Part shown: one piece after another, positions 7,612 to 16,012 of the stretch
Position numbering within the stretch: the stretch's first letter is position 1
Layout of the letters: the number at the start of each line of letters is the position of its first letter
Source of the DNA: Lysinibacillus cavernae
GTDB lineage: Bacteria > Bacillota > Bacilli > Bacillales_A > Planococcaceae
DNA length: 64,000 nt
Assembly (NCBI RefSeq): GCF_009724685.1
Contig: NZ_WMEF01000003.1
Coordinates: 124,001 to 188,000, forward strand
Direction of reading: 5' to 3'
Position numbers and translations under genes: made by a program
The notes under the pieces: model-generated
What the model was told of the DNA's origin: nothing
Database searches by the model: none
The model's input: only the letters and a program-made list of their open reading frames with translations

Positions 7612-8673
7612 TTATAAAATAATGAGTTCTTTTGACGAATGTGTCAGTAGTTCATTACCCGTTTCTGTGATTAAAATATCATCTTCAATACGGACACCAC
7701 CGATTCCCGGTAAATAAACACCTGGTTCAATCGTCACGGCCATACCTGGCTCTAGCACTGTTTCAGAACGCATCGATAAGCCAGGGCCTTCATGTACTTC
7801 AAGACCAATACCATGTCCTAAAGAATGACCAAATGCTTCGCCATATCCTTTTTCTTTTAAGTAGTCACGTGCAATAGCGTCCGCTTGAATGCCTGTTAAT
7901 CCAGGACCCACTTTTTCAAGTGCTAACAGTTGAGAAGCAAGGACTGCATTGTACATATCTACTAATTTTTCAGATGGCTCTCCAACTGCCACAGTACGTG
8001 TGATATCCGAAATATAGCCATTGTATAGCGCACCAAAGTCTAATGTAACAAAGTCGCCTTTTTCAATCACTTTATTTGTTGCCACACCATGTGGTAATGC
8101 TGAACGAAGACCAGACGCAACAATTATGTCAAACGAAGACTGAGTTGCTCCTTGTTTACGCATGAAAAATTCTAATTCATTCGAAACCTCAAGCTCTGTT
8201 TTACCAGGCTTGATGAAGCCTAAAATATGTGTAAATGCGTGATCTGCAATTTCACACGCAGCCTTAATAATATTAATCTCTTGTTCCGTCTTAATCAAGC
8301 GAATTTTTTCAATTAGCCCAGAAATCGGCACTAAATCAGCTTGAATGTTCGATTTATACAGTTCATATGTGCCATAGCTTACAGTATCTTTCTCAAAGCC
8401 CAATAATTTGATGCCCATATTGTTTACTTGTGTAGCAATTTCTTCAATAATTGTGGCTTCATGTTGAACAATTCGGAAGTCCTGAATTTGCGCAGCAGCC
8501 TGCTCTGTATAACGGAAATCTGTAATAAACACAGCATCATTTTGAGAAACAATTGCTACGCCCGCTGTCCCTGTAAAACCTGTCATATAACGACGGTTAT
8601 ACCCATTAGTGATTAAAACGCCATCGATGCTTTGTTCTTGTAGTGCTTTACGTAGCTTTTGTAATTTCAACAT
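7612..8673 (-). CDS. papA: M24-family Xaa-Pro aminopeptidase
   Basis: A metallo-aminopeptidase that removes N-terminal residues before proline. The N-terminal creatinase-like domain covers about 1-125 and the pita-bread catalytic domain about 130-350. Metal ligands are visible in order: Asp in [19 protein letters not shown], His in [14 protein letters not shown], Glu in [14 protein letters not shown], and Glu in [13 protein letters not shown] chose the ATG at 8671-8673 (353 residues, the size of B. subtilis YqhT), with AGGGAG 8 nt upstream, over a TTG two codons earlier that overlaps the aroQ stop. It probably works with EF-P in proline peptide metabolism only by co-location. The symbol follows B. 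subtilis yqhT/papA usage. Confidence 0.92.
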   Translation of the reverse strand: MLKLQKLRKALQEQSIDGVLITNGYNRRYMTGFTGTAGVAIVSQNDAVFITDFRYTEQAAAQIQDFRIVQHEATIIEEIATQVNNMGIKLLGFEKDTVSYGTYELYKSNIQADLVPISGLIEKIRLIKTEQEINIIKAACEIADHAFTHILGFIKPGKTELEVSNELEFFMRKQGATQSSFDIIVASGLRSALPHGVATNKVIEKGDFVTLDFGALYNGYISDITRTVAVGEPSEKLVDMYNAVLASQLLALEKVGPGLTGIQADAIARDYLKEKGYGEAFGHSLGHGIGLEVHEGPGLSMRSETVLEPGMAVTIEPGVYLPGIGGVRIEDDILITETGNELLTHSSKELIIL

Positions 8674-8675
8674 AA

Positions 8676-9110
8676 TCAATTCTCCCTCTCGATAAATGTA
8701 CGTAGTGCCAGTTCATAGCCTTTCGTGCCTAGTCCACAAATTTGACCAAGGCAGGCCGGAGCAAGATAGGAATGATGACGAAAAGCCTCACGTTTGTGGA
8801 TATTAGAAATATGTACTTCGATAACCGGCACAGAAATTCCTGCAATCGCATCATGCAACGCGATGCTTGTATGGGTATATGCACCGGGATTAAAGATAAT
8901 ACCATCATATTTTTCGTCCTCTGCTTCATGCACCCAATCTACTAGTACCCCTTCGTGATTGGATTGACGAAATTCAACTGTAGCACCTAAAGAAGCCGCA
9001 AGATTTTGAACATTTTCTCTAACATCATCCAATGTTTCATGTCCATAAATATGTGGCTCTCGTTTACCAAGTCGATTTAAATTAGGTCCATTCAAACATA
9101 ATAACTTCAC
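8676..9110 (-). CDS. aroQ: 3-dehydroquinate dehydratase, type II
   Basis: The 144-residue cytosolic enzyme makes 3-dehydroshikimate in the shikimate pathway. The fold-typical start LLCLNGPNLNRLGKREPHIYG carries the catalytic Arg/Tyr loop, NPGAYTHTSIALHDA is the substrate-binding segment, and VPVIEVHISNIHKREAFRHHS contains the catalytic His. It forms an operon with papA and efp, ending 3 bp before the papA start, the same order as B. subtilis yqhS-yqhT-efp. Confidence 0.96.
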   Translation of the reverse strand: MKLLCLNGPNLNRLGKREPHIYGHETLDDVRENVQNLAASLGATVEFRQSNHEGVLVDWVHEAEDEKYDGIIFNPGAYTHTSIALHDAIAGISVPVIEVHISNIHKREAFRHHSYLAPACLGQICGLGTKGYELALRTFIEREN

Positions 9111-9198
9111 GCTTCTATTCGCCTCTTTCTATGTACTTGCCATTTATTTTATCATACACGGTGCATTCAGCAACTAATTTCAATTAGCAGTTGCATAT

Positions 9199-9229
9199 AT
9201 ATCCCCTCAAATGAAGGGGATATTTTATA
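9199..9229 (-). terminator. Probable terminator of yqhR
   Basis: ATATCCCCTTCATTTGAGGGGATAT forms an eight- or nine-pair stem a few bases beyond the yqhR stop. The T-tract is weak, so efficiency is uncertain. Confidence 0.55.
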
Positions 9230-9231
9230 CA

Positions 9232-9657
9232 CTAACTTCTCTTTTGTGCTGTATGCTCCTTCTGATGAAAATTGGCCGTTTCCAGCAAGAAACGTAATAG
9301 GCAAACGACAATCACTATAAATGGAATCGAAAGTTTTTTGAAGGAAGTAAGTTGTAATGGTAAATCTAACACAGTCCACTCTAACGTGATGGTCACGAAA
9401 AGCCCTAGTAAAAGTGAAGAAAAAACAGCTGGAATGATATACACATAACGCATTGTCATATATAAAAATAAGCCGAAAATAAATAGAAGAAAAATAAAAA
9501 AGGTCCATTGAAATAATTTGGAGCTTTCTTCAAACCAATCCCACTTCTTATAAAACCCAATCGGATGCCATTTAATGAGATGGAAATAATGTAAACCCTT
9601 TAAACACAATGCTAAAACAAACGCATTTACCAGTGCTGTAATCGCTGCTATTTTCAT
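9232..9657 (-). CDS. yqhR: YqhR-like integral membrane protein
   Basis: A 141-residue protein with four hydrophobic segments and a conserved loop IKWHPIGFYKKWDWFEE. The function is unknown, but position (next to aroQ and divergent from yqhQ) and pattern match B. subtilis YqhR. I start it at the ATG at 9655-9657, which has AAGGAGG six bases upstream; an ATG ten codons earlier lacks a site. Confidence 0.8.
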   Translation of the reverse strand: MKIAAITALVNAFVLALCLKGLHYFHLIKWHPIGFYKKWDWFEESSKLFQWTFFIFLLFIFGLFLYMTMRYVYIIPAVFSSLLLGLFVTITLEWTVLDLPLQLTSFKKLSIPFIVIVVCLLRFLLETANFHQKEHTAQKRS

Positions 9658-9758
9658 CCTAAAACCTCCTTCATACACACTAAACATTCCCTGAAATGTA
9701 CGATTAGTGTAGCCATATAGAAAATTTACTATGCGTAACTGTAGAGGTTTTTCACTAA

Positions 9759-9764
9759 ATTTAG
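9759..9764 (+). promoter_or_regulatory. Likely -10 box for yqhQ
   Basis: TACAAT occurs just before the first in-frame ATG of yqhQ (9769). If it is the -10 element, transcription begins near 9771, so that ATG would not be in a usable position. This supports the TTG start at 9808. The matching -35 is poor. Confidence 0.35.
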
Positions 9765-9807
9765 TACAATGGTACAGTTGAAATATATAAAGAGAGTGGT
9801 GTTAGCC

Positions 9808-10740
9808 TTGAGCAATTCACCTGTATACGGGGGACAAGCACAATTAGAGGGTGTGATGTTCGGAGGAAAGGAACATACAGTTACAGCCATTCGTCGTAAC
9901 GATGATTCCATTGATTATTATCATTTTAAAAAAGTACAAAAACCTATTTTACAAAAGCTTAAAAAAATCCCATTTGTACGAGGCGTTGTCGCGCTCATTG
10001 AATCTGCTGGCTTAGGCTCTCGTCACATGCAATTTGCAGGGGATCGTTATGACGTGACACCTGGCGAAGAAGAAGATCATAAAGAAGAAGGCTCTAAACT
10101 TCAAATGATACTTGGAGTTGCTGTGGTAGGTATTCTTTCCTTTTTATTCGGAAAATTTGCCTTTACATTAATTCCTGTTTTTATAGCTGATTTTTTCTCC
10201 ACATGGATTGAAGGAAAAACGGGACAAATTCTACTGGAAAGTGGCATTAAACTAATTTTACTGTTGACCTATTTATATTTTATCTCGTTAACGCCTCTGA
10301 TTAAACGAGTATTTCAGTACCACGGTGCTGAGCATAAAGTTATTAATTGCCATGAAGCCGGTTTGGACATCACAGTTAAAAACGTACAAGCTCAATCACG
10401 TCTGCACTATCGTTGTGGCAGTAGCTTCATTTTATTCACTGTCTTTGTCGGCATGTTTTTATATTTCTTTGTGCCAACTGACCCGCTGTGGCTTCGTATT
10501 TTAGATCGTATTCTATTAATTCCTGTTGTACTTGGTATCTCATTTGAAGTATTACAAGCGACAAACGCTTGCCGTAATATCCCAGTGTTACGTTTCCTTG
10601 GCTACCCTGGTTTATGGCTCCAATTACTGACAACACGTGAGCCAAAGGACGATCAAGTGGAAGTAGCCATTGCTTCCTTCAACATGCTACGTCAAGTAGA
10701 GCAACAACCAGAAATTGCAGCAACCTTAAATCATGATTAA
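9808..10740 (+). CDS. yqhQ: DUF1385 membrane protein YqhQ
   Basis: A 310-residue protein that begins with the family signature SPVYGGQAQLEGVMFGGKE. Four or five membrane segments lie between about 95 and 260. The conserved motif FQYHGAEHKVINCHEAG and a Cys pair around HYRCGSSF lie between them, resembling a metal-binding site. The biochemical role of DUF1385 is not established. The TTG start is preferred because its N-terminus then matches B. subtilis YqhQ and because the upstream ATG lies on a probable -10 box. It is divergent from yqhR. Confidence 0.88.
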   Translation: MSNSPVYGGQAQLEGVMFGGKEHTVTAIRRNDDSIDYYHFKKVQKPILQKLKKIPFVRGVVALIESAGLGSRHMQFAGDRYDVTPGEEEDHKEEGSKLQMILGVAVVGILSFLFGKFAFTLIPVFIADFFSTWIEGKTGQILLESGIKLILLLTYLYFISLTPLIKRVFQYHGAEHKVINCHEAGLDITVKNVQAQSRLHYRCGSSFILFTVFVGMFLYFFVPTDPLWLRILDRILLIPVVLGISFEVLQATNACRNIPVLRFLGYPGLWLQLLTTREPKDDQVEVAIASFNMLRQVEQQPEIAATLNHD

Positions 10741-10746
10741 CAGGAA

Positions 10747-10785
10747 CGGGCAGCCCAACATAAACGTTGGAGCTGCCCTTTTTTT
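10747..10785 (+). terminator. Terminator of yqhQ
   Basis: A strong GC-rich stem (GGGCAGC with inner CCAAC, paired to GTTGG and GCTGCCC) is followed by TTTTTTT, 6 bp after the yqhQ stop. The stem may also serve the convergent ABC operon, although the T run favours plus-strand use. Confidence 0.9.
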
Positions 10786-10808
10786 CATAGTACCCGTGAA
10801 CCAAATGC

Positions 10809-11537
10809 TTAATTAGCTTGCATTTTACGCCTAAAGACAATAATAGAGATACTCGTAATAAAGACTGTATAACCAATTACGATAGATAGTGATTGAAGCA
10901 TATCCCCATATGCTCCATCAATTGTAGCTTTAGCTGCATTAACAGCATGTACGAATGGTAACAATTGTGCAATGGATTGAAATGTACCACCAACCATATC
11001 TAACTCAAACCACGTCCCACTTAACCAAGTTGTGACATTGACAAATATCGCAAAGATTCCTCCTACCTGCTTATCTGTAAATAACGTCCCAAACAATAAA
11101 CCAATTCCAATATATAGTAGAGAAATAATCATGAGTACAAGAACCATTAAAAGGATGGATTTATCAAATGACAAGCCTAAAAAGATGGCAGTAACCAAAC
11201 ATATAAAGATTTGTAGCAAGGCTATAGGTAGTAAAGGCAGCATATACCCTAAAATGTAATCAGTTGCAGACATAGGAGATGCAAAAATACGCATTAATAA
11301 CGATGAACTCTTATCTTTTCCAAGTAGCATTCCTGAAAAAAGTGTAAGAAAAGAAAAACCAAATACAATGACACCTGGTGTTAGATTGTTCATTTCATAT
11401 AAAGCAAACGGCATATTTTTTTGCATAACAGAAAACAAGCCTAATAATACGATTGGTAAGCCGATTCCAAACAATAAAGTTACTGGATCACGGACAATTT
11501 CTTTTTGATTTCTTGCTGCAAATACAATAGCCCTCAC
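10809..11537 (-). CDS. ABC-2 type transporter permease
   Basis: A 242-residue protein with six predicted membrane spans, the layout of ABC-2 export permeases. After an N-terminal helix come FGIGLPIVLLGLFSVM, the central spans, and a final FITSISIIVFRRKMQ. It pairs with the ATPase directly upstream and its GTG start overlaps that gene's TGA (GTGA), so translation is coupled. The substrate is unknown; such pairs next to LytTR regulators often export peptides or confer resistance, but nothing here shows which. Confidence 0.85.
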   Translation of the reverse strand: MRAIVFAARNQKEIVRDPVTLLFGIGLPIVLLGLFSVMQKNMPFALYEMNNLTPGVIVFGFSFLTLFSGMLLGKDKSSSLLMRIFASPMSATDYILGYMLPLLPIALLQIFICLVTAIFLGLSFDKSILLMVLVLMIISLLYIGIGLLFGTLFTDKQVGGIFAIFVNVTTWLSGTWFELDMVGGTFQSIAQLLPFVHAVNAAKATIDGAYGDMLQSLSIVIGYTVFITSISIIVFRRKMQAN

Positions 11538-12259
11538 GACAACGCCTCCTCTGTTTTTTCTAAAAATACTTCTTCTAAAGTCCTTTTGCCTGTTTCAATT
11601 AACAATTGTTGTAAGGTGCCAAGTGCATGTAGCTGTCCATGATGCATAATTCCTATACGATCAGCCAACGCCTCTACCTCGTCTAAATAATGAGAAGTTA
11701 AAATGATGGTTATTTTTCCTTTTAATTGCTTCAATATGTTCCACAAATCATTCCTTGCTCTTACATCCATCCCTAAAGTAGGTTCATCAAGGAACAGTAC
11801 TTTAGGATTCGTCATCATAGCCATCGCAACACTTAAACGGCGCTGATAACCTCCTGATAGTGTCTTAGCCTTGTCACGTTGACGTGGTGTTAAGCCAAAC
11901 AAATCCATCTGTACCTGTGCTTGGTGCTGCGCTTGCACTTTTTTATACCCATAAATTTGACCGATTAGCAGTAAATTTTCGTATACAGTTAAATTAGGTG
12001 CAACAGCCGTTTCCTGCGGTGAAATATTGAGAATTTGTTTAACAGCCTTCGGATTTTCTACAATGCTTTTACCGTCTACTATGGCATCCCCCTCAGAAGG
12101 AGTTAATAGCCCACACAACATTTTGATTGTTGTTGTTTTTCCAGCAGCATTTTGGCCTAAAAGAGCAAAAAATTCGCCTTGTTGTATATGTAACGTCAAT
12201 TGATCAACAGCTACGCGCTCCTTATAACGTTTTGTTAAACCTTTTATATTAATCGTCAT
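11534..12259 (-). CDS. ABC transporter ATP-binding protein
   Basis: A 241-residue cytosolic ATPase that powers the adjacent ABC-2 permease. Walker A is LLGQNAAGKTTTIK (Asn-Ala-Ala in place of the usual Asn-Gly-Ala), the Q-loop ISPQE is present, the signature is LSGGYQRRLS, Walker B is VLFLDEPTLGMD and the H-loop is TSHYLDE. I start it at the ATG at 12257-12259 with GGAGGTGAAG upstream; that start overlaps the end of the DUF3021 gene by about 11 nt, typical of a tight operon. Confidence 0.92.
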   Translation of the reverse strand: MTINIKGLTKRYKERVAVDQLTLHIQQGEFFALLGQNAAGKTTTIKMLCGLLTPSEGDAIVDGKSIVENPKAVKQILNISPQETAVAPNLTVYENLLLIGQIYGYKKVQAQHQAQVQMDLFGLTPRQRDKAKTLSGGYQRRLSVAMAMMTNPKVLFLDEPTLGMDVRARNDLWNILKQLKGKITIILTSHYLDEVEALADRIGIMHHGQLHALGTLQQLLIETGKRTLEEVFLEKTEEALS

Positions 12260-12716
12260 AATCTTCACCTCCATTGGAAAGTACGGCATTAATTTTTTCA
12301 ATGTCCCGTTGTGAAAATTTATATTGTAAGACCCATGTAATGATATAAGTCCCTAAAAAGCTCGCTAATAGTGAAATAACGTTAGCCATCGTTTTTGGCA
12401 TCCATAATAGGGTTACAATTGGTATCCAGATTATTGCCGTTACAAAAAAATGGATGATATATTGTTTCAACATTCCCCATCTAGCCATTTCAAAGATGAG
12501 AGCAGCAAGCGCAAATGTTAGCCCAATGACACCCGTTAACAAGACTTGGGTAATAATTGCAGTCCCTTCATTTGTAAAAATGGCCCGAAATTCAGGAACT
12601 ACCCAAACATAATCCCCTTGCCCTATTCCCATGGATATAAAGAATTGCACAATTTGCCCGAGCGCCACGCCTATAACAAACCCGCCAATAACACGTGTGA
12701 ATAATTCTTTTCGCAT
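12249..12716 (-). CDS. DUF3021 membrane protein
   Basis: A 155-residue protein with four membrane spans (for example VIGGFVIGVALGQIVQFF and VLLTGVIGLTFALAALIF) and the C-terminal FSQRDIEKINAVL typical of DUF3021. DUF3021 genes habitually follow LytTR regulators. In streptococcal LytTR regulatory systems the membrane partner restrains the regulator, and the same role is plausible here. The ATG at 12714-12716 is favoured by GAGGTGG placed 6-7 nt before it. Confidence 0.85.
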   Translation of the reverse strand: MRKELFTRVIGGFVIGVALGQIVQFFISMGIGQGDYVWVVPEFRAIFTNEGTAIITQVLLTGVIGLTFALAALIFEMARWGMLKQYIIHFFVTAIIWIPIVTLLWMPKTMANVISLLASFLGTYIITWVLQYKFSQRDIEKINAVLSNGGEDYDD

Positions 12717-12726
12717 GTTTTCCACC

Positions 12727-13167
12727 TCAAATTCCTAAATGTTTCTTTATTTTAGTTACATAACGCCTCGATGCGTACGTTTTCGTGCCGCCCGTTAATT
12801 CAACTCCGATCGTTCCTGTTTTACTAATGTCCATATGCTTAATCATATGCCGATTGACCATTTCGGCATTTGAAATACGGATAAACATTTGAGGATTGAG
12901 CTTTTCCTCCAATTCGTAAAGACGATAACGGACCGTATAAACCCCCTTGGTTGTTTGTACAAAAACCTTTTTTTGCTCTGTATAAATACGCACGATATCC
13001 TTACTGTCGATTAACTCAACCCCTTTATGAGAGAAAACCGATAAGGTGCTTCCAGCTGTCGCAGTAATACTTCGCACGAGATGTTCTATATCATCAGTCA
13101 TTTTATCTGTGAGAATCATGACTTTAGGTTCTTTGTATGTAGGGTCAATCGATACTTCTACTTTCAT
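12727..13167 (-). CDS. LytTR-family DNA-binding regulator
   Basis: A 146-residue protein with a short N-terminal region and a LytTR DNA-binding domain over about 50-143. The domain is marked by KGVELIDSKDIVRIYTEQKKVFVQT, FIRISNAEMVNRHMIKHM and the C-terminal SRRYVTKIKKHLG. It lacks a receiver domain, so it is not a classical response regulator. It is the first gene of the four-gene unit LytTR-DUF3021-ATPase-permease and probably autoregulates it. Confidence 0.9.
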   Translation of the reverse strand: MKVEVSIDPTYKEPKVMILTDKMTDDIEHLVRSITATAGSTLSVFSHKGVELIDSKDIVRIYTEQKKVFVQTTKGVYTVRYRLYELEEKLNPQMFIRISNAEMVNRHMIKHMDISKTGTIGVELTGGTKTYASRRYVTKIKKHLGI

Positions 13168-13329
13168 ATCATCACCGTCCTTTCTTACGCCTCACTATAA
13201 AATTTTCCACACACATTGTAAATGAATTTTCGACGACTGGTCGTTATCAAGGGATAAGTGGTTGATTCAATTACGCCTTGGTACTTTTGTAAAAAAGATG
13301 GATTACAGATGTTGTTTTCCTTTGCATGA

Positions 13330-13370
13330 CAAAAACACTCCTTTAGACAACCATATCCAAAGGAGTGAAA
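13330..13370 (-). terminator. Terminator hairpin, copy 1 of a repeated element
   Basis: On the minus strand CACTCCTTT pairs with AAAGGAGTG around a 14-nt loop that contains GATATGGTT, followed by TTTTTG. It ends the XRE/membrane-protein transcript. Stem, loop and tail closely resemble the hairpin at 19431-19466. Between here and the LytTR gene (about 160 bp) no gene is apparent. Confidence 0.7.
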
Positions 13371-13396
13371 CGTGACCACTTTATTTTTATCTAGTT

Positions 13397-13888
13397 TTAT
13401 TCGGAATCATTCCTATTTAGTCTAAGTGCAGTGAGTGCAGTAAATATACCCATCATATTAGGAAGGATACTGAATAATAAAAACAACCAATTATTCGTCA
13501 TGATCGAGATTATCGTAAAAGTAATAAGCGACGCTACATTGATGCCTATACCTACATTCACAGGAGTAAGCTGAAACGGAACGGAACTTGACATGCTGAT
13601 GGTTAAAAAGACCCCTATAATCCCCCAACTTCCTAAGTGTGCTAAAAGAAGGATACCTAAAACCATTGCAGTGCTTAATTCAATGCCAAACATGATTAAC
13701 GAAAATAAAACATAAATTACGCCTAATGTCACATACCATGAAAAAGATCTTGCCTTTTGCCAAATGTGGTCGTGTAACTCATCTAAGCCTCTGTTTTTTC
13801 TCGCTTTTCGCCTTCCTAACCACCAGCCTAGAATCCCACAAGTCATTCCCCCATACAATCCAAGAACCCCTCCGATAGAAATCTCCAT
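13397..13888 (-). CDS. Uncharacterised multi-span membrane protein
   Basis: A 163-residue protein with about five hydrophobic segments and the basic loop GRRKARKNRGLDELHDH after the first span. No family was recognised. The ATG at 13886-13888 overlaps the TGA of the XRE gene (TGATG), so the two are translated together. This tight pairing of a short XRE repressor with a membrane protein is common in Bacillales, for example in DUF3796/YvaD-like pairs, but the target is unknown. Transcription is governed by the palindrome array at 14113-14184. Confidence 0.75.
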   Translation of the reverse strand: MEISIGGVLGLYGGMTCGILGWWLGRRKARKNRGLDELHDHIWQKARSFSWYVTLGVIYVLFSLIMFGIELSTAMVLGILLLAHLGSWGIIGVFLTISMSSSVPFQLTPVNVGIGINVASLITFTIISIMTNNWLFLLFSILPNMMGIFTALTALRLNRNDSE

Positions 13889-14094
13889 CAATCCATTCCC
13901 TCCTCTTCGAATATAAACACTTCTTCAATCGTGCAGTTGAAAGCTTTTGAAATATTATAGGCAAGTTCTAGAGATGGATTGAATTTGCCCGATTCAATTG
14001 CAATGATTGATTGTCGTGAGACACCAACTACTTTAGACAATTCCTCCTGCGTAATCTTCTTCGATTTCCGCAATTCACGAATTCTATTTTTCAT
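13888..14094 (-). CDS. Short XRE-family transcriptional repressor
   Basis: A 68-residue protein that is essentially one helix-turn-helix domain: MKNRIRELRKSKKITQEELS, then VVGVSRQSIIAIESGKFNPS, ending EEVFIFEEEG. It resembles B. subtilis YgzD and YozG-type repressors. The start at 14092-14094 has AAAGGAGG before it. Three 16-bp palindromes overlap its promoter, so autorepression of this gene and the downstream membrane-protein gene is the obvious reading. Confidence 0.9.
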   Translation of the reverse strand: MKNRIRELRKSKKITQEELSKVVGVSRQSIIAIESGKFNPSLELAYNISKAFNCTIEEVFIFEEEGMD

Positions 14095-14112
14095 AAAGCC
14101 TCCTTTAAAAAT

Positions 14113-14184
14113 GTAAAGTAAACTGTACATTCGTTAATAAGTAAAGTTTACTTTACATCCTTTTCCATGTCAAGTTAACTTTAC
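14113..14184 (-). promoter_or_regulatory. Promoter with three evenly spaced operator palindromes
   Basis: A minus-strand promoter has -35 TTGACA at 14168-14173, a 17-bp spacer and -10 TAAACT at 14145-14150. Three 16-bp near-palindromes of type GTAAAGTWWACTTTAC lie at 14113-14128, 14141-14156 and 14169-14184, centres exactly 28 bp apart. The first covers the leader, the second the -10 and the third the -35. These are the likely operators of the XRE repressor. Confidence 0.8.
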
Positions 14185-14330
14185 AATTTGATTATCGAAA
14201 TAAAGGAATTCTTATGATGAGATTTCAGGTGAAAGATACTACTCGACGATCTTTACTTCGAGTAAGAGTGTGCCACCGAAACATCGAGGAAGAAAGCTTT
14301 ATAAACCTTGCCAAAAAGGGAAATAAAAAA

Positions 14331-14360
14331 AGCATGTTTTGAATTATCAAAACACACTCT
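14331..14360 (-). terminator. Terminator of the esterase gene
   Basis: A perfect 8-bp stem TGTTTTGA/TCAAAACA with a 4-nt loop is followed on the minus strand by TTTTTTTATTT. Confidence 0.8.
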
Positions 14361-14392
14361 TTATGCACCTTTTCACTTAACGCTAACCTGCC

Positions 14393-15331
14393 CTATTTTA
14401 ACACTTTGTTACGAATGATATTTATAATTTTCTGTTGAGCGTCTAGAGCTTCAGGGATAGGCATCACAACAAACACATGGTTCATTTGAGGATAAACAAA
14501 GGTAGTGATGTCAATTCCTTGTTCGGTTAGTTGTTCATCAAATTTTATGGCATCTGGATATAAACTTTCATGTGTTCCAATAAAATGAGTAATCTTCCCA
14601 AGTCCCTCAAAGTCACCGTAAATGGGACTAATCAATGGGTCCTTTATATCTTTATCCGCTGCCCAGATCTTTGTAATGACTTCCATTCCTTCACTAGCTA
14701 ACATGGGGTCCTTTTCTTCATATGCAAGTATCTGAGGATTTTCTAAACTCAAATCAACACATGCGGATAGTAAAATAATATTTTGCGGTTGAGGTAGATG
14801 GTTCCGCTTCAAAAGTTGGATCAGACCAAGTGCTATATTTCCACCTGCCGAATCTCCGATAATAGTCAATTGATCAAAGCTTTCAACCGTTTTTAGCATT
14901 TCTTTATATAAGTTGAGCATTTTTGGGTAGGTATCATTATGGTTAAAATGAGGTACTTTCGGATAAATGGGAGCAATAATTTTCGCATTTAACGATTGTG
15001 CTATTTTATCCATGAAAAGCCAATGTAAACTTAAAGGTTGATTCGTCCAAGCACCACCATGTATATAGAGAATAACGTTTTGTTTCAAGGACTTTTGGTC
15101 ATTTAAAGTGAAGACCTGCATAGCCTCGAAGGTTTGCTCCTCTATATCGCCTAAAAATTGAACATCTTCCCCTATAACATAGGGCTGAATATTTTCAGTT
15201 CCCCTCTGCTTAATAAACTGTTTAGCATTTTCAATACTAGAAAAACTCTTTTTATTACTTTGTACAAATAACAATTTTTCAAATTGAACACTTTCTTCAG
15301 AACGATCTCTGTTAATAATTTCTACACTCAT
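14393..15331 (-). CDS. Alpha/beta-hydrolase, acetyl-esterase/lipase (HSL) family
   Basis: A 312-residue hydrolase of the hormone-sensitive-lipase type. The oxyanion motif LYIHGGAWTNQ is at about 90-100, the nucleophile is in TIIGDSAGGNIA near residue 160, and the catalytic acid and base regions are FIGTHESLYPDA and YPQMNHVF near the C-terminus. It should cleave short-chain esters in the cytosol; the substrate is not predictable. No signal peptide is seen. GGGGAG precedes the ATG. It is a single-gene unit, with an AT-rich 300-bp stretch upstream in which I see no further gene. Confidence 0.88.
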   Translation of the reverse strand: MSVEIINRDRSEESVQFEKLLFVQSNKKSFSSIENAKQFIKQRGTENIQPYVIGEDVQFLGDIEEQTFEAMQVFTLNDQKSLKQNVILYIHGGAWTNQPLSLHWLFMDKIAQSLNAKIIAPIYPKVPHFNHNDTYPKMLNLYKEMLKTVESFDQLTIIGDSAGGNIALGLIQLLKRNHLPQPQNIILLSACVDLSLENPQILAYEEKDPMLASEGMEVITKIWAADKDIKDPLISPIYGDFEGLGKITHFIGTHESLYPDAIKFDEQLTEQGIDITTFVYPQMNHVFVVMPIPEALDAQQKIINIIRNKVLK

Positions 15332-15639
15332 TTTATTCTCCCCTTTAACATATTGTTACCTATGTTTAACAAGCTGGTTAACAGGTCTTGAATTAAGTGA
15401 TGGCTAACATTTTTTCCACATCAAACCAATTATATGGATTCATGGTTGAAAAAAGAAGTCTTTTACAAATTAGATCTTTTAGTCAAACATTATTACAAAT
15501 GATCCGACTTTATGTTAATTCCACATTTTGAAGTATTCTCCTTCCAAAATTACGAAACTCGCTAAATGAAAATAAAAAATGTCTATTTGCTATTTAGGGG
15601 GAGATGGTGTTGGCATTTAAATAAAGATTGTTCAAAATG

Positions 15640-15810
15640 TCAGTGGGTTCCAGCATAGCAGTACATGACAGCAAAGATAAAAATAAAAGTTAATACTACG
15701 CCTAAAATATTTTGGTTATGCGTGCTTTTTCCATTCTTTAAGTTCTTCAAAAAAGTTGTAAAATTTAAATACCATAAAACGCCTAATAACGGTACGACAA
15801 ATAAAAGCAT
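15640..15810 (-). CDS. Small two-span membrane protein
   Basis: An ORF of 56 codons starting at ATG 15808-15810, with GGAGAGG eight bases upstream. It starts MLLFVVPLLGVLWYLNFTT, has a basic middle (LKNLKNGKSTHNQN) and a second hydrophobic helix (LGVVLTFIFIFAVMYCY), ending at 15640. The architecture, ribosome site and codon use look genuine. No family was recognised. It stands alone between the esterase gene and a hypothetical gene. An opposite-strand ORF of 67 codons over the same bases lacks these qualities. Confidence 0.65.
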   Translation of the reverse strand: MLLFVVPLLGVLWYLNFTTFLKNLKNGKSTHNQNILGVVLTFIFIFAVMYCYAGTH

Positions 15811-16012
15811 AAATAATTCCTCTCCGTTTCATTTGCCACTCACCGAACTTTCATTAACGCCCCATTAGTTTGAATACATTTCACCTACTGTTGTTTGCAT
15901 CAGGTCAGTTCAGATAAAAGGATATAAAATCACTCCTAGAAATAAAACGACTCCTGTGTAAATAAGGTTGTAGTTTCATTATTTGTTCGATAAGTTCTTA
16001 AACTAAATATAG

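Noticed and set aside
13185-13379. 64-codon minus-strand ORF across the hairpin
   Set aside because: Overlaps the terminator hairpin entirely; Cys/His-rich composition is accidental.
14215-14343. 41-codon plus-strand ORF (MMRFQVKDTTRRSLLRV) with AAAGGA upstream
   Set aside because: Its end runs into the terminator stem of the convergent esterase gene and its composition is not convincing.
15665-15868. 67-codon plus-strand ORF
   Set aside because: Opposite to the small membrane-protein ORF, which has a better ribosome site and protein character.
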